NCBI GenBank assembly: GCA_964510525.1
Contig: CAZECE010000095.1
Span: 1 to 30,578, forward strand
DNA length: 30,578 nt
Origin: CAZECE01 sp964510525
GTDB lineage: Bacteria > Pseudomonadota > Gammaproteobacteria > Pseudomonadales > JANQJO01
Reading direction: 5' to 3'
Part shown: piece after piece, positions 1 through 7,660 of the stretch
Layout: every line of letters starts with the position of its first letter
Numbering within the stretch: the first letter of the stretch is position 1
Translations under genes and position numbers: made by a program
Notes under the pieces: model-generated
Databases searched by the model: none
Seen by the model: the letters and a program-made list of their open reading frames with translations, nothing else
Told to the model about the DNA's origin: nothing

Positions 1-234
1 GATATCCTTGTCAGGTTTTCTGGATTTGATGCCTTCGTTTTTAGCATCGGCGGCTTTCATTTTATTATTTTCAATGATGGCTACTTTGCCGGCGAAAAAC
101 CTTTTACTCTCATCGACTTTCATAGGTTTGACTTCAACTTCACCTTCAATGACTTCAACGAGCGACTTTTCACTTTTCTTATTGTGGCTGACTACAAATT
201 TAGTGCCGTGCAAACGGAGAGGTAAAGCTGACAT
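1..234 (-). pseudogene. FecR-domain-like fragment, running off the window start
   Basis: The minus strand is open from the window edge to about position 234. The peptide contains GTKFVV, then SLVEVIEGEVEV, then a FAGKVAII stretch. This order (RGT-x-F-x-V, then V-x-V-L/I-E-G-x-V-x-V, then AG-x-x-A-x-I) is the signature of the FecR domain found in periplasmic or secreted regulatory proteins. The codons are rich in GAA and AAA, as in a real gene. What is missing is the N-terminal part of a FecR protein: continuing the frame beyond 234 only gives the antisense of fis. The only ATG (232-234) shares its CATG with the fis start. I read it as the inner part of a FecR-like gene truncated at this junction. 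A genuine short protein starting at 234 is possible but less likely. The downstream end lies outside the window. FecR assignment is by motif only. Confidence 0.45.
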
Positions 235-592
235 GAACCAATTTAATGAAGACCAAAGCGCCGACGTGCTCGAAGACGCCACCACAGAGCAGCTCGACAG
301 TGAAGCGACCAGCGCCAGCCACCAGTCTTTGAAGCAACATTTGACCACCCCAGCCGATCAACAAGCTCAAACTTTGCGCGACAATGTTGAAAAAGCACTG
401 CGCAACTACTTTGCCCACTTAGATGGCCAACCCGTCACTGACGTCTATCAAATGGTCTTATCCGAAGTGGAAGCCCCATTACTGGAGACCGTTATGGAGT
501 ACACACGCGGCAACCAAACCAAAGCCTCTATCTTGTTAGGTCTCAACCGTGGCACTCTGCGTAAAAAGCTCAAGCAGTACGGCTTAATTTAA
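233..592 (+). CDS. fis: DNA-binding protein Fis (factor for inversion stimulation)
   Basis: Fis is a nucleoid-associated, DNA-bending homodimer that stimulates rRNA promoters and site-specific recombination. The predicted protein is 119 residues. Its last ~50 residues hold the helix-turn-helix typical of Fis and NtrC C-termini, with NQTKASILLGLNRGTLRKKL and a terminal YGLI. The N-terminal ~20 residues, rich in Asp, Glu and Thr, extend beyond the 98-residue E. coli protein. I chose the ATG at 233 because GGAGAGG lies 10 bases upstream; a longer open frame reaches back to position 8 but reads through unrelated sequence. In many gammaproteobacteria dusB directly precedes fis; here it does not (see the FecR-like fragment). 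purH-purD follow, the order known from Pseudomonas. A strong terminator lies 50 bases downstream, so fis is probably not obligately co-transcribed with purH. Confidence 0.95.
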   Translation: MNQFNEDQSADVLEDATTEQLDSEATSASHQSLKQHLTTPADQQAQTLRDNVEKALRNYFAHLDGQPVTDVYQMVLSEVEAPLLETVMEYTRGNQTKASILLGLNRGTLRKKLKQYGLI

Positions 593-641
593 TAGCCAAT
601 GCTGTTTGTTCAGTTGAATAGCTGAGCACTTGCATCATCCG

Positions 642-670
642 AAAAAGGCGACTCTAACAGTCGCCTTTTT
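642..670 (+). terminator. Rho-independent terminator of fis
   Basis: An 11-base perfect stem, AAAAAGGCGAC pairing with GTCGCCTTTTT, encloses a 7-base loop (653-659). The 3' arm ends in five T. It sits between the fis stop and purH. The symmetric A- and T-runs would let it work on both strands. Confidence 0.9.
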
Positions 671-708
671 CAGTCATATCAACCCATACCCATACAAAAA
701 GAGAGACC

Positions 709-2277
709 ATGACTCAGGTAAGACCTATTCGAAGAGCGCTGATCAGCGTAGCTGATAAATCTGGCCTTGAACCCTTCGTTCAAGATCTCGTTCAACAAAA
801 CGTAGACATCATTTCAACCGGTGGTACCTTTTCCAAACTGCAACAGGCAGACATTCCCGCTATTGAAGTCTCTTCGTTAACCGACTTCCCGGAAATCTTG
901 TCTGGGCGGGTTAAAACCCTACACCCCCATATCCACGCCGGTATTTTGGCTCGACGCGACCAAGATGAACAAACACTACAGGACTTAAATATTCAAACAA
1001 TCGACCTGGTCGTGGTGAATCTGTACCCGTTCCTTAAAACTGTCACTTCGGCTGACTGTGATTTACTAAAAGCCATTGAAAATATCGACATTGGTGGGCC
1101 CACGATGATTCGTGCCGCCGCCAAAAACCAGCAGGATGTTGTGGTCATCACCGACCCTAATGACTACGAGCCTTTATTGAATTTAATCAAAGAACATGGA
1201 GAAGTGCCTCTCGAATGGCGACGCCACTTCGCGGCCAAAGCCTTTGCACACACCGCCGCGTACGATGCCGCTATTGCCCAATACTTTAAACCTCAGCGGC
1301 AAGATACAGAAAACACCCTCTTCGACGAGTTTTTTACCCCCAGCTTAATAAAACAAGCGACACTCAGGTATGGTGAAAACCCGCACCAACAAGCTGCCGT
1401 TTATCAAGATGCCATCAGTACCGAATCAACGCTTGCAAATGCCGAACCCATTCAAGGCAAGCCCCTTTCGTATAACAATTTGGCCGATGCCGATGCCGCC
1501 TATCAAGCGGTGCAATCGTTAACGGACTCAGGCTGCGTGATCGTCAAACACGCGAACCCCTGTGGCATGGCTCAAACCGACCATTCACTTCAAGCCTATG
1601 AACTGGCTTATCGATGTGACCCCACTTCCGCCTTTGGTGGTGTTATTGCTTTTAATTGTCCGCTCGATGAAAAAACCTGTCAGAAGATTATCGACAATCA
1701 ATTTGTAGAGGTCTTAATGGCACCCGAAATTTCAACGGCTGGACTCCACGTATTAGCAACAAAACCCAATATTCGAGTTTTGTGCTTGCCAAACGCCAAA
1801 CCCACCCCACATAACTGGACTTGTAAACGCATTCATGGCGGACTGTTAGTTCAGTCGGTTGATTGCGGTTACAGTGAGGAGGACACCCTGTCCGTTGTGA
1901 CCGAGCGAGAACCCACTGATGCAGAACTGAATGACCTCTTATTCGCTTGGCGCAGCGTCAAACACGTAAAATCCAACGCGATATTGTTAGCCAAAGGTGG
2001 TGCTACCTTAGGCATTGGTGCTGGTCAGATGAGTCGCTCTTTCAGTGTTGAAGTGGCTGGCAAAAAAGCCGAAGATGCCGGCCTCGACTTAGCTCAAGGC
2101 GCGCTAGCGTCCGATGCTTTTTTTCCGTTTAAAGACGGTATCGAAAAAGCCGCTGAACTTGGGGTTACCGCCATCATTCAACCCGGTGGCTCCATTCGAG
2201 ACCAAGAGGTTATCGATTGCGCCAACGAACACAACATAACCATGGTATTTACTGGCAAACGCCATTTTTTGCATTAA
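709..2277 (+). CDS. purH: Bifunctional AICAR formyltransferase / IMP cyclohydrolase PurH
   Basis: PurH catalyses the last two steps of de novo purine synthesis: formylation of AICAR with 10-formyl-tetrahydrofolate, then ring closure to IMP, in the cytoplasm. The 522-residue protein matches the usual ~525. The N-terminal MGS-like cyclohydrolase domain (about 8-135) shows SVADKSGLEPF, STGGT and GRVKTLHPHIHAGIL. The transformylase domain (about 200-522) carries the RYGENPHQ motif near 220 and KHANPCG at 280-286, with the catalytic Lys and His. The sequence ends in TGKRHFLH, as family members do. The ATG follows AAAGAGAG at normal spacing. purD begins about 70 bases after the stop, so the two probably form one transcript. 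Confidence 0.97.
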   Translation: MTQVRPIRRALISVADKSGLEPFVQDLVQQNVDIISTGGTFSKLQQADIPAIEVSSLTDFPEILSGRVKTLHPHIHAGILARRDQDEQTLQDLNIQTIDLVVVNLYPFLKTVTSADCDLLKAIENIDIGGPTMIRAAAKNQQDVVVITDPNDYEPLLNLIKEHGEVPLEWRRHFAAKAFAHTAAYDAAIAQYFKPQRQDTENTLFDEFFTPSLIKQATLRYGENPHQQAAVYQDAISTESTLANAEPIQGKPLSYNNLADADAAYQAVQSLTDSGCVIVKHANPCGMAQTDHSLQAYELAYRCDPTSAFGGVIAFNCPLDEKTCQKIIDNQFVEVLMAPEISTAGLHVLATKPNIRVLCLPNAKPTPHNWTCKRIHGGLLVQSVDCGYSEEDTLSVVTEREPTDAELNDLLFAWRSVKHVKSNAILLAKGGATLGIGAGQMSRSFSVEVAGKKAEDAGLDLAQGALASDAFFPFKDGIEKAAELGVTAIIQPGGSIRDQEVIDCANEHNITMVFTGKRHFLH

Positions 2278-2335
2278 GCGAACAAGCAACACTTGATACG
2301 GACCATACGAACAATGCCCAAACTGAGAGTGATCG

Positions 2336-2342
2336 AAGGAGG
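2336..2342 (+). promoter_or_regulatory. Consensus ribosome binding site deciding the purD start
   Basis: AAGGAGG is a full Shine-Dalgarno match four bases before the ATG at 2347. It argues against the earlier in-frame TTG (2293) and ATG (2314), which lack such a site and would add residues not seen at PurD N-termini. Confidence 0.75.
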
Positions 2343-2346
2343 ACCC

Positions 2347-3666
2347 ATGGAATTAATTGATATTTTAGTCATCGGTGGCGGAGGCCGTGAACACGCGCTG
2401 ACTTGGAAACTCGCTCAATCCTCAAAAGCCAACACCATTTATGTTGCGCCCGGTAACGGAGGCACCGCTAAGCTGTCAAAAACCGTCAACGTGCCTATTA
2501 ACGCCGAAGACGTAGAGTCATTAGTGGCTTTCGCCCAGGAAAAAAACATCGGCTTGTGCGTTGTCGGACCTGAAGCCCCTTTAGCTGAAGGCATTCGAGA
2601 TAAAATGGACGCAGCCAACATTCCCTGTATTGGTCCCACACAAGCCGCCGCTCAGCTCGAGTCCAGCAAAGCGTACTGCAAAGACTTCTTAAATCGCCAC
2701 CTGATCCCAACCGCAACCTACGGCACTTTTGAAAAAATCGGGGAAGCGGAATTGCATCTGCAAAATACCTCAGCGCCCTGGGTGATCAAAGCCGATGGGT
2801 TGGCTGCTGGTAAAGGCGTTGTGATTTGTCAGACTCTCGAAGAAGCCCAATCGACCATCAAAGACATGATGACCGACGCTAAGTTCGGTAGTGCAGGCAG
2901 TCGCGTGGTGATTGAAGAATTTTTACAAGGGGAAGAAGCCAGTTTTATTTGTTTGGTCGATCGTGGCCGCATCATGCCTCTTGCCACCAGCCAAGACCAT
3001 AAAGCTCGAGACGACGGGGACAAGGGCCCGAACACCGGCGGTATGGGTGCCTATTCGCCCGCTGTTTTGGCGGAAGGGATCGAAGAGCGAATTATGGAAG
3101 AAATCATCCGCCCCACCGTATTAGGGCTCTCCGATGAAGGCGCACCTTATTCGGGTTTTCTATACGCCGGCGTGATGATCTCTCCAGAAGGCGACCCTTA
3201 TGTACTGGAATTTAATTGTCGCTTAGGCGACCCCGAAACCCAACCTATTTTAATGCGGTTGAAATCCGATTTGGTTGAGGTCTTTTTAAAAATGTGTGAA
3301 GGCAAGCTGCATCAAGCCTCACTCGAATGGGATCCGCGTCCAGCTCTGGGCGTGGTAATGGCCGCTGGCGGTTACCCTGAAAAATACAACAAAGGGGATG
3401 TCATTAGCGGCCTTGAATGCTCAAATACCGACGATACCCAGGTATTTCATGCGGGCACTCTATTAGTTGATGAAGGCTTAAGTGAAGAGGGTAAGATCAA
3501 AACCAATGGCGGTCGGGTACTGTGTGTTACGGCACTTGGAGACTCTCTCGAGCAGGCCCAAGAAAAAGCCTATCAAGCATGCAAGAACATTCAATGGCAG
3601 GATTGTTTTTACCGTCACGATATCGGGTTTAAAGGCATTCGCAAACTGGCAGATACGCTTTCATAA
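2347..3666 (+). CDS. purD: Phosphoribosylamine--glycine ligase (GAR synthetase) PurD
   Basis: PurD joins 5-phosphoribosylamine and glycine using ATP, the second step of purine synthesis. From the chosen ATG the protein is 439 residues, close to the E. coli length of 429. The N-terminal domain opens with DILVIGGGGREHALTWKL, the standard PurD start. The ATP-grasp core follows, with VIKADGLAAGKGV (146-158), DHKARDDGDKGPNTGGMGAY (217-236) and VLEFNCRLGDPETQ (286-299), whose Glu and Asn are the expected metal ligands. The C-terminal part, with a GVVMAAGGYP motif, is complete. It lies downstream of purH on the same strand with its own strong ribosome binding site, so it is probably expressed from the purH transcript. 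Confidence 0.97.
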   Translation: MELIDILVIGGGGREHALTWKLAQSSKANTIYVAPGNGGTAKLSKTVNVPINAEDVESLVAFAQEKNIGLCVVGPEAPLAEGIRDKMDAANIPCIGPTQAAAQLESSKAYCKDFLNRHLIPTATYGTFEKIGEAELHLQNTSAPWVIKADGLAAGKGVVICQTLEEAQSTIKDMMTDAKFGSAGSRVVIEEFLQGEEASFICLVDRGRIMPLATSQDHKARDDGDKGPNTGGMGAYSPAVLAEGIEERIMEEIIRPTVLGLSDEGAPYSGFLYAGVMISPEGDPYVLEFNCRLGDPETQPILMRLKSDLVEVFLKMCEGKLHQASLEWDPRPALGVVMAAGGYPEKYNKGDVISGLECSNTDDTQVFHAGTLLVDEGLSEEGKIKTNGGRVLCVTALGDSLEQAQEKAYQACKNIQWQDCFYRHDIGFKGIRKLADTLS

Positions 3667-3724
3667 CGATCTTTTTTTGCTTTTGCTTTAAAGCCGTCTG
3701 TCTTTTTAAAATTTTAAAATAATT

Positions 3725-3898
3725 ATGCTCGTTGATAACATAGACCCAGCGAACGCTAATCCAACAAGTGTCGTCGACGCCTTTAAACTGACACTTCCAT
3801 TGATCGCATTCGCTGCGGCCCTTTTCTGGATCACAGCACCCACCCCAAAAAAACCAACAGTTCAATCCATGCGAGCCCCCAGGAACGAAGCTCTTTAG
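3725..3898 (+). CDS. Possible small single-pass membrane protein (57 aa)
   Basis: The 251-base gap between purD and the convergent ovoA holds this short plus-strand frame. The peptide has a polar N-terminus (MLVDNIDPANANP), one hydrophobic stretch around residues 21-39 (LTLPLIAFAAALFWITAP), then a basic tail with KK and MRAPR, so a tail-in topology would satisfy the positive-inside rule. No convincing ribosome binding site precedes the ATG; the upstream bases are A/T-only. I do not recognise a family. It may be real or a chance frame, and a minus-strand open frame over the same bases looks worse. The rest of the gap shows no strong hairpin terminator. Confidence 0.33.
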   Translation: MLVDNIDPANANPTSVVDAFKLTLPLIAFAAALFWITAPTPKKPTVQSMRAPRNEAL

Positions 3899-3917
3899 CT
3901 CTTTTCCGAATCTCCAA

Positions 3918-6077
3918 TTAGTTCTTTTGCCAAATCGTCATTTGCGCCAGCGTGTGTTGAAACTTCCGAGCTGTTTCTCGAATGACAAAAGGAATGTCTT
4001 CAGGGTCACGACTTAACTCAAATTCAGGCGATAAAACCGCTTGCAGCCCTTCGAGGGTCGTGAAACTTTCACCCGTTTGCGCTTTGTAGCCACCCAACCA
4101 GTTCTCACGTGGTGTAAATTCCGTTAACCAGGTATAGGGAGACGTTAAAACCAAATACCCACCTATGCGGATTCTTGATTTTATTAGGGTTAGGAACTTT
4201 TCGGGATCGTACAACCGATCTAATAAGTTACCCGCAAACACCAAATCATAGTCTGAAAATTTTGGCGCCAAATTACACGCATCGCCTTGCAAAAAAGTAA
4301 TGCGCTCTTTTATTGCGTCATACTGCTCGAAGTGCGCTAACTTGATTTCTTTGTATTGAACCAACTCGCCTTCGTCTTGAATCACGTAACGCTGCAATCC
4401 GGTTTTTTGCAAGTGGCTAGGCACACGAATCAAGTTAGCCGAAAAATCCACGGCATCAACGTGTTCAAATTGAGTCGCTAATTCAAAGGAGGAGCGCCCC
4501 GTCGCGCACCCTAAATCCAATGCACGTTCAGTGCGCTTATTTTCAAACAAACCCAAACACGCTTGCGCACAGGCCACAGGGTAATTGGGCACATTAAAAT
4601 AGGTATCGCCATAATGGAACTCAATGTACTGTGCAATCATGTCCGATTTTTCATAGACATTCACATCAGCGGCCATAGGCTCTTCTCCCAACACATAACG
4701 AAACCCAGCGTGCTGGAAAAAATGGCGACGAAACGCATAACGCGCCGCTTTCGTTGCGCAATTGCCTGTTGAAATCCAACTGCCGCCCTTAAAAACATTG
4801 TGCTGACCATCAAAAGTTGGGGTCGAAAAATCATCGTATACTGGGTGCACAGCAAATCCAGCAAATGCATCAATGGGCGTTTGCGTCCACTGCCATACAT
4901 TGCCAATTACATCATAAAAGCCCGAGGTGCTTTGATGACGATTTACTGGGCAAGCAGAGCGTTCAAATTCTAAATTAATATTACCCGGCGCCTGATCCCA
5001 GTCCGGTTGATCTTCTTCAATCAGATCCCGCAAACAATACCATTCCGCTTCCGTGGGTAATCGTACGTTTTTACCTTGCGTTTTGGACATCCAAACACAA
5101 AAGGCCTCTGCTTCGTGGTAATTCACTTCCGCTGGCCATGACCAAGGCATTTCAATGACGTCTAACATCGCTCGATACTGATAACCTTCTGCATTTTTCA
5201 GCCAATAGATTGGATGCTCTGCCTTGCGAAACTGAACCCATTGCCAGCCTTCTGCAGACCAATACTCTTCTCGCTCATATCCTTGGTTTTCGACAAAAGT
5301 TAAAAATTCTTGGTTGGACACCAAAAACGTCGATGCTTCAAAATCAGCAACGTCGGTTTTGGATTGACCGTACTCATTATCCCAACCATAAAGTGCATCG
5401 GATTTGAGTTTACCTAGCGTTTTAATACCACCTTTTACAGGCAACAAAGGATTACTCACCTCTGCCTGCTTCTCACCCCTGCTCTCACAGAGCTTACTCC
5501 AAACATCGTGCGGGCGGACAGAAGATAACGGTAACTCACGAATCAATACCGATGTGGTCTCCAGGTGAATGCGTTCATGCTCTATCCCCATCAAAATGAC
5601 CCACATAGGGCTTTCCCACTCGATCGGCAGCGTTAAATCACAGGTACGTATAAAGGCATCCACGATATCTCGAGTTTTCTCACGGTACGCTTTGACTTCA
5701 GCAACTGTTGGCCAATTATAATGCTCTGAGTTCACATCGTCCCAAGACATTTCATCGACCCCAATGGCTAACATGGACTCCAATTTTGGGTTCACCCGCT
5801 CGTTAATAAATCGAGAAACATTGAGCTTGTTAATAAAAAAAACGGCTGTGTGACCGTAATAAAAAATCAACGGGTGACGTAACGGATTGGCTTGTTGATA
5901 AAAAGCATCCTCATTGGCCAAACACTCAAAAATACTTTCATACACATTATAAGTATGATGAAAGTACGCCAATATTTCAGCACGTTTGGTCTCAACGTCG
6001 CCTTGATTTAAATAAGGCGTCTTCGTTACTAATTGCGTTTCATCAAAGGCCGCAAAATCCGATACCGTCATAGTCAT
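3918..6077 (-). CDS. ovoA: OvoA: 5-histidylcysteine sulfoxide synthase with C-terminal N-methyltransferase domain
   Basis: OvoA is an iron enzyme that couples cysteine and histidine with O2 to give 5-histidylcysteine sulfoxide; its fused methyltransferase later methylates 5-thiohistidine to ovothiol. The 719-residue protein shows three domains in order: a DinB-like iron domain (about 35-180) with His76, His167 and His171 (in GIEHERIHLE) as likely ligands; a formylglycine-enzyme-like domain (about 210-465) with RLPTEAEW, GNVWQWTQT and KGGSW; and a SAM methyltransferase domain (about 475-719) with motif I ALDLGCATGRS at 519. The fused methyltransferase favours OvoA over EgtB or SenA. I chose the ATG at 6077 because it overlaps the upstream stop as ATGA and has AGAGAG at correct spacing; an ATG at 6083 and a longer frame also exist. 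It is the last gene of a three-gene operon. Confidence 0.92.
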   Translation of the reverse strand: MTMTVSDFAAFDETQLVTKTPYLNQGDVETKRAEILAYFHHTYNVYESIFECLANEDAFYQQANPLRHPLIFYYGHTAVFFINKLNVSRFINERVNPKLESMLAIGVDEMSWDDVNSEHYNWPTVAEVKAYREKTRDIVDAFIRTCDLTLPIEWESPMWVILMGIEHERIHLETTSVLIRELPLSSVRPHDVWSKLCESRGEKQAEVSNPLLPVKGGIKTLGKLKSDALYGWDNEYGQSKTDVADFEASTFLVSNQEFLTFVENQGYEREEYWSAEGWQWVQFRKAEHPIYWLKNAEGYQYRAMLDVIEMPWSWPAEVNYHEAEAFCVWMSKTQGKNVRLPTEAEWYCLRDLIEEDQPDWDQAPGNINLEFERSACPVNRHQSTSGFYDVIGNVWQWTQTPIDAFAGFAVHPVYDDFSTPTFDGQHNVFKGGSWISTGNCATKAARYAFRRHFFQHAGFRYVLGEEPMAADVNVYEKSDMIAQYIEFHYGDTYFNVPNYPVACAQACLGLFENKRTERALDLGCATGRSSFELATQFEHVDAVDFSANLIRVPSHLQKTGLQRYVIQDEGELVQYKEIKLAHFEQYDAIKERITFLQGDACNLAPKFSDYDLVFAGNLLDRLYDPEKFLTLIKSRIRIGGYLVLTSPYTWLTEFTPRENWLGGYKAQTGESFTTLEGLQAVLSPEFELSRDPEDIPFVIRETARKFQHTLAQMTIWQKN

Positions 6078-7252
6078 ATACATCTCTCTAATTCCAAACA
6101 AAACTGATCAATTTCCTCAAAGGTATTGTAATAATGTACCGATGCTCTTACCAAATCAGGAATACCCCGTACCCCCAAATCAAGCCGGGCTTGCTCTTGC
6201 AAAACGCGGGACACATTGATGTTTTTGATTCTCAACGCGTGCACCACGGCATCCGCTGATTGTGTTGATGCTCGAAAGGTCACGATGCCCGAAAGTGATT
6301 CCAGGGTTGATACGTTCGACACGCCATTGATTGAGTTTAACTGCTCTATTAACACTTGTGACAACCGCTGAATGCGGCGCTGTATACGGTCAACACCCAA
6401 ATCAACCGCATAAGCAACCGCCTGAGACAGGCCTAACTGACCGGCCACAAACCGCTCCCAGGATTCAAAACGCTTTGCACCTGTGCACCACTCAAACGCG
6501 TGATCGGCCGTCCAGCTGGCCGATTGCAAATCCACAAAGGGCGGCCGCACTTGTTGTAATCTCGCGTTATTCACATACAAAAATCCCGTACCGCGAGGTC
6601 CTCGTAAAAATTTCCTACCCGTCCCCGTTAAAAAATCGCATTGCAATGCACGCACATCCAAAGGGATCTGGCCCGCACTTTGACAAGCATCGAGCAAATA
6701 CCAAAGGTGATGCGCCTGTGCGATGCGACCAATTTCAACCACCGGCTGAATGGCACCTCCTTGTGAGGCCAAATGAGTGACGGCAATCATTTTGGTTTTG
6801 GGGGTAATGCAGGCCTCCAATGCACTCACATCGATACGGCCCAAGGGTGACGATGGCACCAACACCACCTCAATGCCTTTGGTCTGGGTAGCGAATAAGT
6901 AAGTGAGATGATTAGACACATAATCCGTCGCGTGAGTGATAATCTGATCACCAGGTTGCCAATCGAGGGAATGAAAAGCCATTTCCCATGCTCGGGTAGC
7001 ACTTTCCGCAAAAGCGATTTCATCGGAATGTGCATTCAGCAGTGTTGCCAAATGTTGGTAAAACTCGGCCCATTGATGAGCCTGCTGATCGGCCGCTTCA
7101 TAGCCGCCAATAGCCTGCTCTAACGCTAAATGATCTATGACAGCACGGCTCACTGACTGAGGTGATAATGCAGCACCCGCGTTATTAAAGTGGATGAGTT
7201 GAGAACAGGTTAGTGTGTCTTCCCTGACACGAGTGACATCAATGTCTAGCAT
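6074..7252 (-). CDS. Class-V PLP-dependent enzyme, candidate OvoB sulfoxide C-S lyase
   Basis: This 392-residue protein belongs to the aminotransferase class V / cysteine desulfurase fold. It has HFNNAGAALS near residue 21 (substrate loop), THLASQGG at 159, YLLDACQSAGQ with the PLP-nitrogen Asp188, and TGTGRKFLRGPRGTG with the PLP-binding Lys214. Its stop overlaps the ovoA start by four bases, so the two are translationally coupled. In ovothiol synthesis a PLP-dependent lyase (OvoB; EgtE in ergothioneine synthesis) cleaves the sulfoxide to the thiol-histidine, pyruvate and ammonia. Fold and coupling to ovoA make that role the best inference; the sequence alone does not exclude another class-V activity. 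The start at 7252 has no clear ribosome binding site and lies 9 bases after the preceding gene, again suggesting coupling. Confidence 0.85.
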   Translation of the reverse strand: MLDIDVTRVREDTLTCSQLIHFNNAGAALSPQSVSRAVIDHLALEQAIGGYEAADQQAHQWAEFYQHLATLLNAHSDEIAFAESATRAWEMAFHSLDWQPGDQIITHATDYVSNHLTYLFATQTKGIEVVLVPSSPLGRIDVSALEACITPKTKMIAVTHLASQGGAIQPVVEIGRIAQAHHLWYLLDACQSAGQIPLDVRALQCDFLTGTGRKFLRGPRGTGFLYVNNARLQQVRPPFVDLQSASWTADHAFEWCTGAKRFESWERFVAGQLGLSQAVAYAVDLGVDRIQRRIQRLSQVLIEQLNSINGVSNVSTLESLSGIVTFRASTQSADAVVHALRIKNINVSRVLQEQARLDLGVRGIPDLVRASVHYYNTFEEIDQFCLELERCI

Positions 7253-7261
7253 AGAAAAAAA

Positions 7262-7567
7262 TTAGGATGCTCGGGACCAAAGGTTATTTTTTTTGAGGTA
7301 CCAAACCATTAAGGGGGGTTCAAACAACGCGTAGGTACTTATCGTGAACCAAAACCAATTCACTTGCGCAATCACTAAATTAAACTCAGTGCGAGTGCCC
7401 CAAAATAAAAATCCAGCCACACTTAAAGACACTAGGGAGGCCATCAGGTCATTCATCAGCACCTTATTTAAATCATTTCCCGCCAAAATAGGAAATACGA
7501 TAAAGTAAGCGATGGCCAACACCAGGCCATTTAGCAACAGTATTGTCAACTCAGGCATAATGATCAT
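7262..7567 (-). CDS. Small three-helix inner-membrane protein, first gene of the ovothiol operon
   Basis: The 101-residue protein is almost entirely hydrophobic. Three probable membrane helices lie near residues 7-28, 38-56 and 67-88, with a basic C-terminal tail (KKNNLWSR). Asp and Asn cluster in the first loop (AGNDLNKVLMNDL). I do not recognise a family. It ends 9 bases before the class-V PLP gene, which itself overlaps ovoA, so all three genes probably share one transcript. That context suggests a role connected with ovothiol (transport, membrane anchoring or redox sensing), but this is inference. ATGs at 7567 and 7558 are both possible; neither has a strong ribosome binding site. The promoter must lie in the 93-base divergent gap shared with the nuclease gene at 7661. 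Confidence 0.75.
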   Translation of the reverse strand: MIIMPELTILLLNGLVLAIAYFIVFPILAGNDLNKVLMNDLMASLVSLSVAGFLFWGTRTEFNLVIAQVNWFWFTISTYALFEPPLMVWYLKKNNLWSRAS

Positions 7568-7660
7568 GTATCAAAACTCAATTCTTCTGGTTGCTGCGCA
7601 TCCTAACACAACTCTGCCCCATCTCTAAATTTAGAAAACACTCAATCTGCACCCAAACAA

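Noticed and set aside
8..232. Plus-strand frame extending fis upstream by 75 codons
   Set aside because: The peptide is Phe-rich with no Fis homology; it is the antisense of the FecR-like fragment, and a good ribosome binding site marks the ATG at 233.
3629..3865. 78-codon minus-strand frame over the purD end and the following gap
   Set aside because: Cys/Trp-rich implausible composition, overlaps the purD 3' end, and the opposite strand offers a better small frame.
6331..6780. 149-codon plus-strand frame opposite the class-V PLP gene
   Set aside because: Fully antisense to a well-conserved enzyme; composition (many Pro, His, Thr) is typical of a shadow frame and there is no ribosome binding site.
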